This document shows positions 25,533-34,564 of a stretch of 64,000 bases of DNA, piece by piece (the first letter of the stretch is position 1; the number at the start of each line of letters is the position of its first letter). The translations under genes were made by a program, and so were the position numbers. The notes below the pieces were generated by a model. The model saw nothing but the letters and a program-made list of their open reading frames with translations. It had not been told where the DNA came from and did not search any database. The DNA comes from Agromyces ramosus (GTDB lineage Bacteria > Actinomycetota > Actinomycetes > Actinomycetales > Microbacteriaceae), in assembly GCF_030817175.1 (NCBI RefSeq), contig NZ_JAUSYY010000001.1:620001-684000 (forward strand). The letters run 5' to 3'.

Positions 25533-27408
25533 TCCGGAGACGATGCTCGAGCTCGCCGCACGACTCCGCGGGCTGCCGCGAGAAGAACTCGCTGCAGCGC
25601 TCTCGACGCGCGAGTTCGACGCCTCTGGGGCCCGAGACCTCTTCGACCTCGCCGAGGCCCTGCTGGCACCCGATTCCGTCGACCACACCATCAGCCGTCT
25701 CGATCGTCGTCGGCTCGCGGTGCTCGCCGCGATCGTCGACACGCGCGACGACGTGGGCGGCACCACGGTCGAGGCGGTCCGCGCCGAGCTCGTGCGCCTC
25801 GGTGCATCCGATGAGCTGAGGGATGCCGCGGGCGAGCTCGTCGATGCACTCGCCGCCGCTCTCCTCGTCGTGCGCGACGGCGACCGCGTGCACATCCCGC
25901 ACGCGGTGACCGCCCGGCTCGGCGTGCAGTCCGACCACGACCTGCCGACCACGGCCGAGCTGGCCGCACCCGCCCCGCCGGTCCTCATCACTCCAGACGA
26001 GGTCGATCGCAGCATCCTCGAGCGGCGTGCGGCGGAGTCCGCCTACGCGACCGTGGCCGCCACCGCCGAGCTGCTGTCGGGGCTCGGCAGCCAGCCGGCA
26101 CGCGAGCTCGCGAAGGGCGGCCTCGCGCTGCCCGACTCGAAGCGTCTCGCCGAGGCCAGCGGCACGCCCCTCGAATCCCTCCCCCGCCTGTTCCACCGCG
26201 CCGATGAAGCCGGCCTCGTGGTGCGCGAGGGCGCATTCTGGCTCGAGTCCGACCTCGGCGCCGAGTGGACCCTCCAGTCGGCGGCGGGGCGCTGGCGCCG
26301 GCTCGCCGAGTGCTGGCGCGACCGCATCCCGGCAGCGCTCCGCGAGCTCGTCGGCCGCCGCAGCGAGACGCTCACCGCCTCGACGCTCCGCGACGACGTG
26401 CACTGGTTCTATCCGGCCGGCGGCCGCTGGATCGAGGAAGGGCTCGAGCGGCTCATCGACGAGGCCGAGGCCCTCGGGCTCGCCGTCGCGGGCCAACCCG
26501 TCGAGGCCGGGCGCCTCGTGCTCGCCGGCCAGCTCGACCGCGCCGCGACGATGCTCGCCGCGCACTTCCCGCCGCAGGTCGACCGGGTCTACCTCCAGCA
26601 CGATCTCACGATCGTCTCGCCGGGTCCGCTCGAGCCCGCGCTCGATGCACGGCTCCGCGGCTTCGTCGACATCGAGGCGCGCGACCTCGCCTCGACCTAT
26701 CGCGTCAGCGCGGCATCCGTCAATCGCGGGCTCGCCGCGGGCGAATCGGCGGAATCGATTCTCGAGTTCCTCGGCGCGCTCTCGCTCACCGGCATCCCCC
26801 AGCCGCTCGCTTACCTCATCGGCGAGGCCGCGGCCCGGTTCGGGTCGGTCCGCGTCGCCGCGGCACCCGAGTCGGATGCCCCCGCACGCGCCTCGATCCG
26901 CTCCGACGACCCGCAGCTCGTGCGCACGCTCGCGGTCGACCAGTCGCTCGCCTCCCTCGGCCTGCGCCAGACGGGTCCGCATCGGCTGCTCTCCCGCTTC
27001 ACCCCCGACCTCGTCTTCTGGGCGCTCTCCGACGCGAAGTACCCGGTCGCCGCCGAAGACGCCGAGGGTCGCATCATGCGCCTCCGCCGGCATCGCCTCG
27101 CGCCGGCTCCGCCCCCGGTGGTCAAGACCGACCCGATCGCGGCGCTCCTCGACCGGGTGCTCGACGACGGCGACGAGGCCGCGACCGAGCAGGCCTGGCT
27201 CGCGCGGCAGCTCGAGGCGGCGGCTCGCGCGAAGGAGACGCTCACCGTGACCGTGCGCATGCCGGGCGGCGACACCGCCGACTACCTGCTCGCACCGGCG
27301 AGCGTCGCGAACGGCCGGCTCCGGGCGCGCGACCGCAAGGCCGACATCGAGCGCACGCTGCCGCTCTCGGCGATCGCGGCCGTCGCGCCGGCTCCGGCGG
27401 GCGCGTGA
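25501..27408 (+). CDS. helicase-associated protein, partner of the XPB helicase
   Basis: 635 residues from GTG 25501; ATG 25543 is an alternative preceded by GGAG and starts closer to the conserved region (MLELAARLRGLPREEL). It is the large helicase-associated (XPB/Ssl2-like N-terminal, Helicase_C_3) family protein that accompanies XPB genes in actinobacteria, as Rv0862c does in Mycobacterium tuberculosis. Segments include FFPPQVDRVYLQHDLTIVSP-type text (here HFPPQVDRVYLQHDLTIVSP) and FDIEARDLASTYRVS-like wording (here VDIEARDLASTYRVSAASV). No ATPase motifs. It is followed after 49 bp by the XPB helicase and probably acts with it. Confidence 0.85.
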   Translation: MPALPEPDRADPETMLELAARLRGLPREELAAALSTREFDASGARDLFDLAEALLAPDSVDHTISRLDRRRLAVLAAIVDTRDDVGGTTVEAVRAELVRLGASDELRDAAGELVDALAAALLVVRDGDRVHIPHAVTARLGVQSDHDLPTTAELAAPAPPVLITPDEVDRSILERRAAESAYATVAATAELLSGLGSQPARELAKGGLALPDSKRLAEASGTPLESLPRLFHRADEAGLVVREGAFWLESDLGAEWTLQSAAGRWRRLAECWRDRIPAALRELVGRRSETLTASTLRDDVHWFYPAGGRWIEEGLERLIDEAEALGLAVAGQPVEAGRLVLAGQLDRAATMLAAHFPPQVDRVYLQHDLTIVSPGPLEPALDARLRGFVDIEARDLASTYRVSAASVNRGLAAGESAESILEFLGALSLTGIPQPLAYLIGEAAARFGSVRVAAAPESDAPARASIRSDDPQLVRTLAVDQSLASLGLRQTGPHRLLSRFTPDLVFWALSDAKYPVAAEDAEGRIMRLRRHRLAPAPPPVVKTDPIAALLDRVLDDGDEAATEQAWLARQLEAAARAKETLTVTVRMPGGDTADYLLAPASVANGRLRARDRKADIERTLPLSAIAAVAPAPAGA

Positions 27409-27457
27409 CGGCACCATCCGGCCGTCGTCCCCCGAAGCGGGCGTAGACTCGATCGTT

Positions 27458-29101
27458 ATGTCAGACGGCCCCCTCATCGTGCAGAGCGACCGCACCGTGC
27501 TTCTCGAGGTCGCGCACCCGCTCGCCGAAGATGCGCGGCACGATCTCGCGGTCTTCGCCGAGCTCGAGCGTGCGCCCGAGCACGTGCATACGTACCGCAT
27601 CACGCGCCTCGGCCTCTGGAACGCGCGCGCGGCCGGGCACGACGCCGAGGACATGCTCGGCACGCTCGAGCGCTATGCGAAGTTCCCCGTGCCCCAGACG
27701 GTCGCCGTCGACATGCGCGAGACCGTCGCTCGCTACGGCCGGCTCGTCGTCGACCGCACCGACGACGGCGCCCTGCGCCTCCACAGCTCCGACATCGCCG
27801 TGCTCACCGAGATCGCGAACGCGAAGCGCATCGCGCCGCTGCTCACCGAGCGCATCGACGACGAGAGCTTCCTCGTCGCGCCATGGGCTCGCGGTGCGCT
27901 GAAGCAGGAGCTCGTGAAGCTCGGCTGGCCGGCTGAGGACCTCGCCGGCTACACGCCCGGCACGCCGCATCCGATCGAGCTCGACCTCTCCGACTGGCAC
28001 CTGCGCGGCTACCAGCAGCAGGCGGTCGACAACTTCTTCGATGGCGGCTCCGGCGTGGTCGTGCTGCCCTGCGGCGCCGGCAAGACCCTCGTCGGCGCGG
28101 GTGCGATGGCCACGGCGAAGACGACGACCCTGATCCTCGTGACGAACACGGTCTCGGCGCGCCAGTGGCGCGACGAACTGCTGCGGCGCACGTCCCTCAC
28201 CGCCGACGAGATCGGCGAGTACTCGGGGCAGGTGAAGGAGGTCAAGCCCGTGACGATCGCCACCTACCAGATCCTCACCGCGAAGCGGAAGGGCGAGTAC
28301 GCACACCTGGCGCTCCTCGACGCCCTCGACTGGGGTCTCGTGGTCTACGACGAGGTGCACCTGCTGCCTGCGCCGGTCTTCAAGCTCACCGCGGAGCTGC
28401 AGGCCCGCCGCCGCCTCGGCCTCACCGCCACCCTCGTGCGCGAAGACGGCCGCGAGGGCGACGTCTTCTCGCTCATCGGCCCGAAGCGGTTCGACGCGCC
28501 GTGGAAGGAGATCGAGGCGCAGGGCTTCATCTCGCCCGCCGAGTGCTACGAGGTGCGCATCGACCTGCCGCAGTCCGAGCGACTCGCGTACGCGGCATCC
28601 GCCGACGACGAGCGCTACCGGCTGGCCGCGACGGCTCCCGCGAAGCTCGGCGTCGTGCGGCAGCTCGTCGAACGGCACGCTGGCGAGCGCATCCTCGTCA
28701 TCGGGCAGTACCTCGACCAGATCGACGAGCTCGCCGAGGCCCTCGGCGCGCCGAAGCTCACGGGTGCGACACCCGTCGACGAGCGCGAGCGCCTGTTCCA
28801 GGAGTTCCGCGATGGCCGCACCCCCGTGCTCGTGGTCTCGAAGGTCGCGAACTTCTCGGTCGACCTGCCCGAGGCGACCGTCGCGATCCAGGTGTCGGGC
28901 TCGTTCGGTTCTCGCCAGGAGGAGGCGCAGCGCCTCGGCCGCCTGCTGCGGCCGAAGGAGTCCGGTCTCTCCGCGAACTTCTACACGCTCGTCGCGCGCG
29001 ACACCGTCGACCAGGACTTCGCGCAGAACCGCCAGCGCTTCCTCGCCGAGCAGGGCTACAGCTACACGATCCTCGACTCGCACTCGCTCGCGGCGGCCTG
29101 A
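27458..29101 (+). CDS. XPB-type DNA repair helicase
   Basis: 547 residues, the size of mycobacterial XPB. An N-terminal domain is followed by LRGYQQQAVDNFF, Walker A PCGAGKT (~203-209), DEVH box (~297-300), GLTAT motif III, and the RED motif LVREDGREGDVF with the following thumb, both diagnostic of XPB. The second lobe has RILVIGQYLDQI, VVSKVANFSVDLPEA and QEEAQRLGRLLRPK. It is a 3'-5' SF2 DNA helicase or translocase; its bacterial role in repair is not fully settled. All motifs are intact. ATG 27458; it stands directly after its helicase-associated partner. Confidence 0.95.
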   Translation: MSDGPLIVQSDRTVLLEVAHPLAEDARHDLAVFAELERAPEHVHTYRITRLGLWNARAAGHDAEDMLGTLERYAKFPVPQTVAVDMRETVARYGRLVVDRTDDGALRLHSSDIAVLTEIANAKRIAPLLTERIDDESFLVAPWARGALKQELVKLGWPAEDLAGYTPGTPHPIELDLSDWHLRGYQQQAVDNFFDGGSGVVVLPCGAGKTLVGAGAMATAKTTTLILVTNTVSARQWRDELLRRTSLTADEIGEYSGQVKEVKPVTIATYQILTAKRKGEYAHLALLDALDWGLVVYDEVHLLPAPVFKLTAELQARRRLGLTATLVREDGREGDVFSLIGPKRFDAPWKEIEAQGFISPAECYEVRIDLPQSERLAYAASADDERYRLAATAPAKLGVVRQLVERHAGERILVIGQYLDQIDELAEALGAPKLTGATPVDERERLFQEFRDGRTPVLVVSKVANFSVDLPEATVAIQVSGSFGSRQEEAQRLGRLLRPKESGLSANFYTLVARDTVDQDFAQNRQRFLAEQGYSYTILDSHSLAAA

Positions 29102-29150
29102 TCTCCGGGTCGCGCGTGGTCATCCGCTTTTGCCGAAGCGGCGAATCAGC

Positions 29151-29168
29151 TTAGGCTTACCTAAGCCT
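29151..29168. promoter_or_regulatory. IdeR/DtxR iron box
   Basis: TTAGGCTTACCTAAGCCT contains the perfect inverted repeat AGGCTTA-CC-TAAGCCT and resembles the DtxR/IdeR consensus (TTAGGTTAGSCTAACCTAA). It lies 42 bp before the start codon of the iron-binding lipoprotein gene. ideR is also encoded in this window, so iron repression of the importer is the likely logic. Confidence 0.85.
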
Positions 29169-29209
29169 CCCATCGAGGCGACTCCCCCGACCTTCGGAGC
29201 AGCATCGCC

Positions 29210-30247
29210 ATGCGTTCATTCCGCCCTGTCCTCGCCCTCGGCGCGGGCGTCGCCGTCGCCCTGACCCTCGCCGCGTGCACGGCGAGCCCCGAATCCGGAT
29301 CGCCGTCGACCGAGGGCGAAGACACCCTCACGATCTATGCCGGCCGTAACGAGGCCCTCGTCGGACCGCTCCTCGAGCAGTTCACCGAGGACACGGGCAT
29401 CGAGATCGACGTGCGCTACGCGACGAGCCCCGAGCTCAACGCGCTGCTCCTCGAGGAGGGCGAACGCACGCCGGCCGAGGTCTTCCTCTCGCAGGATGCC
29501 GGGGCCCTCGGCTCGATCGCGAACGCCGGGCTCACCTCGCCGATCCCGGCCGAGCTCGCCGACCTCATCCCGGCCGGATTCACCTCCGACGACGACAGCT
29601 GGATCGGCGTCACGGGACGCGCGCGGGTGATCGCCTACGACGGCGAGCACCTCACGCCCGAGACGGTGCCCGACACCGTCGATGCACTGGCCGCTCCCGA
29701 GTGGAAGGGCCGTGTGGCCTTCGCACCCGGCAACGCCAGCTTCCAGTCCTTCATCACGGCGCTCCGCGTGCTCGAGGGCGAAGAGGCGGCCGCCGAGTGG
29801 GTCGACGCGATCGCCGCGAACGACCCCATCCTCACCGACAACAACCTCGCGACACTCGACCTCGTGAACGAGGGGCAGGCCGACATCGGCCTGATCAACC
29901 ACTACTACTGGTTCGAGCGTGCCGCGGAAGAGGGCGAGGAGAACATGCGCGCGCAGCTCGAGTTCCTCCCGGGCGACCCCGGCGGCATCGTGAACGTCAG
30001 TGGCGCAGCGATCCTGAAGGGCGCAGAGGGCGACCCCGACGCGCTCGCGTTCGTCGAGTACCTCGTCTCGGAGAAGGCGCAGCGGTACTTCGTCGAGGAC
30101 ACCTTCGAGTACCCGCTGCTGCCGGGCATCGCCGCACCCGAGGGCCTGCCGTCGCTCGACAGCCTCGTGAACCCCGAGCTCGACCTGGCGGACCTCGAGT
30201 CGCTCGAGCAGACGCAGCAGGTCCTCGCCGACGCCGGCCTGCTCTGA
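29210..30247 (+). CDS. iron(III) ABC transporter substrate-binding lipoprotein
   Basis: 345 residues. A lipoprotein signal peptide (RPVLALGAGVAVALTLAAC, lipobox LAAC with Cys23) anchors the mature protein outside the membrane. The rest fits the FbpA/FutA family: LTIYAGRNEALVGPLLEQF at the N-terminus, VFLSQDAGALGSI, TDNNLATLDLVNEGQADIGLINHYYWF with the Tyr pair that binds ferric iron, and GAAILKGAEGDPDALAFVEYLVS. It leads a three-gene importer operon and is preceded by an IdeR box. Ferric iron is the probable ligand. Confidence 0.93.
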   Translation: MRSFRPVLALGAGVAVALTLAACTASPESGSPSTEGEDTLTIYAGRNEALVGPLLEQFTEDTGIEIDVRYATSPELNALLLEEGERTPAEVFLSQDAGALGSIANAGLTSPIPAELADLIPAGFTSDDDSWIGVTGRARVIAYDGEHLTPETVPDTVDALAAPEWKGRVAFAPGNASFQSFITALRVLEGEEAAAEWVDAIAANDPILTDNNLATLDLVNEGQADIGLINHYYWFERAAEEGEENMRAQLEFLPGDPGGIVNVSGAAILKGAEGDPDALAFVEYLVSEKAQRYFVEDTFEYPLLPGIAAPEGLPSLDSLVNPELDLADLESLEQTQQVLADAGLL

Positions 30248-30271
30248 TCGCTTCGGCCATAGGCTGAACGG

Positions 30272-31825
30272 ATGCCCCACCTGCGCGCCGCACGGCCGCC
30301 ACGAGCACTGCTCGTGGCGGCCGTGGTCGCGTGTGCGCTCGCGGCGATCCCGCTCGGCTACCTGCTGGTGCGCGTCGGCTCTGCCGGATTCGAGGACGTG
30401 CTCGCGGTGTTCGATCGGCCGCGCGTGCCCGTGCTCATCGGCAACACCGTGCTGCTCGCGGCATCCGTCACGCTCTCGACCGTCGCGATCGGCGTGCCGA
30501 GTGCGTTCCTGCTCGCCCGCGCTCGACTGCGCGCCCGAGCGGTGTGGACCGTGCTCGCAGCCCTGCCGCTGGCCGTTCCGTCGTACCTCGCAGCGTATGG
30601 CTGGCTCGCGGCGCTGCCGTGGATGCAGGGGTTCTGGGCCGCCTGGTTCGTGCTCACCCTCGTCGCGGTTCCGTATGTGACGCTCCCGGTCGCGGCGGCC
30701 CTCCGCGCCGGCACGACGGGGCTCGACGACGTCGCCCGCACGCTCGGCCGCGGACCGTTGGCCGCGTTCCGGCTCGGCACCTGGCCGCAGATCCGGCCGG
30801 CGGTGCTGGCCGGCGCGCTCCTCGTGTGCCTGTACACGCTGAGCGACTTCGGCGGCGTCGCCCTGTTCCGCTATCAGGTGCTCACCACGGCGATCCAGCA
30901 GGCCTACGGCGCGAGCTTCAACCGCGACTACGCGGCCATCCTCGCGAGCCTGCTCGTGCTCCTCGCCCTCACCGTCGTCATCGCCGAGCAGTTCGCGCGG
31001 GGCAGGGCGGCTCGGCAGTTCGGCGCCGTCACCGGCCAGCCGCGCCAGCGCCGCGTGCGCCTCGGGCAGTGGACGGCACCCGCCGTGGTGCTGCTCGCGG
31101 TGCCGTCGGCGCTCGCGGTCGCGGTGCCCGTCACGGTGCTCGTCGTTCGCCTGTTCGAGGCGCAGACGCTGAGGGCGTTCCACCCCGCCGAGCTCGTGGC
31201 GGCCACCGGCAACACCGTGCTGCTGTCGGCGGGCGGTGCCCTCGTGGCCATCGCGCTCGCCCTGCCGATCGGCGTCCTCGCCGCCCGCTACCGCGGCCGC
31301 GTCGTTCGCGCCGTCGAGACGACGGGCTACCTCGCCCTCGGGCTCCCCGGCATCGTCGTGGGACTCTCGCTCGTCTTCTTCTCGCTTGCCGCCGTGCCGG
31401 CGCTCTACCAGACCGCGTTCGTGCTCGCCTTCGCGTACGGCGTGCTGTTCATGCCGAAGGCGATCGGCGGCATCCGGGGGGCGACGGCACAGGTGCCGAC
31501 CTCCCTCGAAGATGTGTCGCGCACCCTCGGCAACGGCCGTCTCCGCACCTGGTGGCTCGTGACCGCGCGGCTCGCCCGGCCGGGCATCGCGGCGGCGGCC
31601 CTGCTCGTGGCCGTCACCGCGATGAAGGAACTGCCCGCGACGCTCCTCCTCCGCCCGACCGGCACCGACACCCTCGCGACCGAGCTGTGGTCGCGCACCG
31701 ACGTCTCGGCCTACGGCGCCGCAGCACCGTACGCGGTCACGCTCATCCTCGTGGCCGCGGTGCCCGCCTTCCTGCTCTCCCACGCGCGCGCCGGTGCCGG
31801 CGAGCTCGAGGAGGCGACCGCATGA
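30272..31825 (+). CDS. iron ABC transporter permease (FbpB-like)
   Basis: 517 residues with about twelve membrane segments in two tandem binding-protein-dependent permease units. Each unit carries an EAA-like loop, near GLDDVARTLGRGPLAAFRLGTWPQIRPAVLAG and SLEDVSRTLGNGRLRTWWLVTARLARPG, which contacts the ATPase. The duplicated layout is typical of FbpB/SfuB permeases. It follows the lipoprotein gene by 24 bp and its stop overlaps the ATPase start (ATGA). Loci of this kind use one fused permease instead of two chains. Confidence 0.93.
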   Translation: MPHLRAARPPRALLVAAVVACALAAIPLGYLLVRVGSAGFEDVLAVFDRPRVPVLIGNTVLLAASVTLSTVAIGVPSAFLLARARLRARAVWTVLAALPLAVPSYLAAYGWLAALPWMQGFWAAWFVLTLVAVPYVTLPVAAALRAGTTGLDDVARTLGRGPLAAFRLGTWPQIRPAVLAGALLVCLYTLSDFGGVALFRYQVLTTAIQQAYGASFNRDYAAILASLLVLLALTVVIAEQFARGRAARQFGAVTGQPRQRRVRLGQWTAPAVVLLAVPSALAVAVPVTVLVVRLFEAQTLRAFHPAELVAATGNTVLLSAGGALVAIALALPIGVLAARYRGRVVRAVETTGYLALGLPGIVVGLSLVFFSLAAVPALYQTAFVLAFAYGVLFMPKAIGGIRGATAQVPTSLEDVSRTLGNGRLRTWWLVTARLARPGIAAAALLVAVTAMKELPATLLLRPTGTDTLATELWSRTDVSAYGAAAPYAVTLILVAAVPAFLLSHARAGAGELEEATA

Positions 31826-32937
31826 GCCGGCTCGAGGTGCGCGACCTGGTGGTCGGCTACGACGCGGCCGACGTGCTGCGCTCGGTGAGCCTCGACGTGC
31901 CCGACGGCTCGCTGCTCGCGATTGTGGGGCCGAGCGGATGCGGCAAGACGACCCTCCTGCGCACGATCGCCGGGCTCGTGCGTGCGCGCGCCGGCGAGAT
32001 CCGCATCGGCACCCGCATGGTCACCACGCACGGCATCCACCTCGCCCCCGAGAAGCGGCGCATCGGATGGGTGCCGCAGGACGCGGCGCTCTTCCCGCAC
32101 CTCACCGTCGCGGAGAACATCGCCTTCGGCCTGCCGAGCGCTCGCGGTTCGGCGAAGAGCGCCCGACGTGCCGCGACTCGCGACGACGTGCAGCGCCTGC
32201 TGGCGCTCGTGGGCCTGGGCGCGCTCGGCGACCGGTTGCCCGCGCAGCTCTCGGGCGGCCAGGCGCAACGCGTCGCCCTCGCCCGGGCGCTCGCCTCGGC
32301 GCCCGACGTCGTGCTCCTCGACGAGCCGTTCGGCGCGCTCGACCCGATCCTGCGCGCGGACCTGCGCGGCTCGGTGCGCGAGCTCCTCCGCGAAGCGGGC
32401 GTCACCGGCATCCTCGTGACGCACGACCAGGCCGAGGCCCTCTCGATCGCCGACCTCGTGGGCGTCATGCGCGGGGGCGAGCTGCTCCAGCTCGACACCC
32501 CCGAGCAGGTCTACCGCCGTCCGGCGACGCCATGGGTGGCCGGGTTCGTCGGCGACGCCGTGTTCCTGCCGGGCACCTGGCACGGCGATGAGGTGGCCTG
32601 CGCGCTCGGCCGGCTGCCCGCCGATTGGGTGCCGGATGACGCGGCGACGGCCTCACCGCTCGAGGCACCCGTCGACGGGGCATCCGTCGCCGTGCTCGTG
32701 CGCCCCGAAGAGCTCGCACTGTCGCCGCTTGCGGCCGACGCCGAAGCCCAAGCCGTCGGCGGGCCCGCCGCGGTCGTCACCGGCGTCAGCTACACCGGGC
32801 ACGACGCGATGCTCACCGTCGTCGCCGGTGACCTCCGGCTCGAGGCACGGGTCACGGCTGCGGGCCTGCTGCCCGTCGGTACGCGGGTCGCCGTTCGGGT
32901 GACCGGTCGCGTACTCGCCTACCCGGCGCGCGCGTAG
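31822..32937 (+). CDS. iron ABC transporter ATPase (FbpC-like)
   Basis: 371 residues. Walker A GPSGCGKTT, Q-loop VPQDAALFPHLTV, signature LSGGQAQRVALARAL, Walker B VVLLDEPFGALDP and the switch histidine in VTHDQAEAL are intact. A C-terminal TOBE-like domain (from ~245, with VLVRPEELALSPL and TGVSYTGHDAMLTVV) matches FbpC-type importers. ATG 31822 overlaps the permease stop. Its 3' end overlaps the convergent RibD_C gene by 19 bp. Confidence 0.94.
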   Translation: MSRLEVRDLVVGYDAADVLRSVSLDVPDGSLLAIVGPSGCGKTTLLRTIAGLVRARAGEIRIGTRMVTTHGIHLAPEKRRIGWVPQDAALFPHLTVAENIAFGLPSARGSAKSARRAATRDDVQRLLALVGLGALGDRLPAQLSGGQAQRVALARALASAPDVVLLDEPFGALDPILRADLRGSVRELLREAGVTGILVTHDQAEALSIADLVGVMRGGELLQLDTPEQVYRRPATPWVAGFVGDAVFLPGTWHGDEVACALGRLPADWVPDDAATASPLEAPVDGASVAVLVRPEELALSPLAADAEAQAVGGPAAVVTGVSYTGHDAMLTVVAGDLRLEARVTAAGLLPVGTRVAVRVTGRVLAYPARA

Positions 32938-33641
32938 CGGAGCAGCAGCAGGTCGCCCGCGGTGATCGCGTGCACGAGCCGCATGCGCCGCTGCAGCTCG
33001 CCCACACCGCGCACCATGCGCTCGGGGTCGCCGGCGACGATCATCGGGCTGAGGCTGAGGCAGAGCTCGTCGACCCGGTCGGCTCCGACGAGTGAGCCGA
33101 AGAGGTGCGGCCCGCCCTCGCAGAGCACCTGCGGCAGCCCGCGTTCGGCGAGCGCGCGCAGCATGAGGTCGACGTCGACGGAGGCCTCGCCGCACACGAG
33201 CACGTCGGCGACGTCGGCGAGCGCCTCGCGGCGGTGCGCCGGCGACCCCGCGTGCGTCACCACGATCGGACGCCCGGTCGCCTCCGCGAAGAACGGGTGC
33301 TCGGGGTCGAAGTCGAGCCGGGAGGAGATCACGGCGATGCGCGGCTGGCTCGCGAGCCCGTGCGCGGCTCGCCACGCGGCATCCGCATCGCCGACTCGCA
33401 CGCCGCTGTAGCCCTCGGCGCGCACGGTGCCCGCGCCGACGAGCACGACGTCGGCGAGGGTGCGGAGCACTTGCATCGCGAGCCGGTCGCTCGCATCGCC
33501 GAGTCCGCCGCTGCGTCCGTCGACGGTGACGGCGCCGTCGAGGCTCATCACGAAGTTCATGCGCACGCGGGGCGTGCTGCGTTCGGGGAGGGCGTAGGCC
33601 TCGAGGAGCTCGTCTCGGGTGATGGCGGCCTGCTGGCTCAT
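32919..33641 (-). CDS. RibD C-terminal / DHFR-like reductase family protein
   Basis: 240 residues. The RibD_C (pyrimidine reductase/dihydrofolate reductase-like) fold is marked by RVRMNFVMSLDGAVTVDGRSGGLGDASDR, ADVVLVGAGTVRAEGYSG, and QVLCEGGPHLFGSLVGADRVDELCLSLSP. No deaminase domain is fused, so it is not a full RibD. The related Rv2671 of Mycobacterium tuberculosis can act as a dihydrofolate reductase. Its ATG overlaps the stop of the FolP-like gene (ATGA). A folate or pterin reductase role is suggested by this pairing but is inference; riboflavin reductase is the alternative. Confidence 0.85.
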   Translation of the reverse strand: MSQQAAITRDELLEAYALPERSTPRVRMNFVMSLDGAVTVDGRSGGLGDASDRLAMQVLRTLADVVLVGAGTVRAEGYSGVRVGDADAAWRAAHGLASQPRIAVISSRLDFDPEHPFFAEATGRPIVVTHAGSPAHRREALADVADVLVCGEASVDVDLMLRALAERGLPQVLCEGGPHLFGSLVGADRVDELCLSLSPMIVAGDPERMVRGVGELQRRMRLVHAITAGDLLLLRYARAG

Positions 33642-34564
33642 GGCTCCTCGTTCGGCCCGTCGACCATGTTGTGGCGGAGGTGGGCGGGCTGCCGCCAGCC
33701 GAGGATCGCCTCGACCGTGCGTGCGGCGTCGACCGATTCCGCCACGTTGTGCATGCGCAGGATGCGCGCGCCCTGCAGCGCGCAGAAGACCGCGGCGGCG
33801 AGCGACCCGGCCAGCCGCTGCTCACGGGGCCGATCGAGTGTCTCGCCGATGAAGTCCTTGTTCGACACGGCGGCGAGGAGGGGGAAGCCGAGCGCGGTGA
33901 GCTCGCCGAAGCGGCGCGTGAGCTCGAGCGAGTGCAACGTGTTCTTGTTGAGGTCGTGCCCCGGGTCGAGCACGATGCGATGCTCGGGCACGCCGTGGGC
34001 GACGGCGAGGCCGACCCGCTCTTCGAGGAACGCGCTGATCTCGCCGACGACGTCGTCGTAGTGCGGCCGCGGGAACCACTGCCTGGGCTGCGCACGGCTG
34101 TGCGTGATGACGAGCGTCGCGTCGCTCGACGCCACGACCTCGGCGAGCGCCGGGTCGTGTACGCCCGTCGTGTCGTTGACCACATGCGCTCCGGCCGCGA
34201 CCGCGGCCCGCGCGACCTCGGCGTGGAAGGTGTCGACCGAGATCGCCGCACCCGAGCCGCGCAGCGCCTCCACCACGGGCACCACGCGGTCGATCTCCTC
34301 CGCGACGGGGATCGCCGGCCCCGGGCCGAACCGCGCGCCGCCGATGTCGACCCATGCGGCGCCCTCGGCGATGGCCCGGGTGGCCGCCGCGACGGCCTCG
34401 TCGAGCCCGAACGTCGCGCCCCGGTCGTAGAACGAGTCGGGCGTGCGATTGACGACAGCCATGATCGCGATCGTGCGGCGGAAGTCGACGTCGGCGCCGG
34501 CGATGCGTCGAACCGGGTGTGCGAGCTTCGGCTCGACCCAGCCGTGCGGCCCGTCAACGGTCAC
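33638..34564 (-). CDS. FolP2-type dihydropteroate synthase homologue
   Basis: 308 residues from GTG 34564, which overlaps the stop of the reductase gene (GTGA). The TIM-barrel pterin-binding fold is clear: IMAVVNRTPDSFYDRGATF, WVDIGGARFGPGP, ISVDTFHAEVARAA, VVNDTTGVHDP, LDPGHDLNKNTLHSLEL, SNKDFIGETL and RMHNVAESV. These match the mycobacterial FolP2 type, not FolP1: the catalytic STRPG loop is replaced by RFGPG, and SRK becomes SNK. FolP2 has no proven dihydropteroate synthase activity, so I do not call it folP. Substrate unknown, probably a pterin-like compound. Confidence 0.85.
   Translation of the reverse strand: MTVDGPHGWVEPKLAHPVRRIAGADVDFRRTIAIMAVVNRTPDSFYDRGATFGLDEAVAAATRAIAEGAAWVDIGGARFGPGPAIPVAEEIDRVVPVVEALRGSGAAISVDTFHAEVARAAVAAGAHVVNDTTGVHDPALAEVVASSDATLVITHSRAQPRQWFPRPHYDDVVGEISAFLEERVGLAVAHGVPEHRIVLDPGHDLNKNTLHSLELTRRFGELTALGFPLLAAVSNKDFIGETLDRPREQRLAGSLAAAVFCALQGARILRMHNVAESVDAARTVEAILGWRQPAHLRHNMVDGPNEEP

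Noticed and set aside
29216..31783. An 855-codon minus-strand frame opposite the iron ABC genes
   Set aside because: Low-complexity Arg/Glu/His shadow without start signals; the sense strand has complete transporter motifs.
33638..34564. Calling the gene folP, the sulfonamide target
   Set aside because: The catalytic STRPG loop is missing and the sequence follows the FolP2 type, which has no proven synthase activity.
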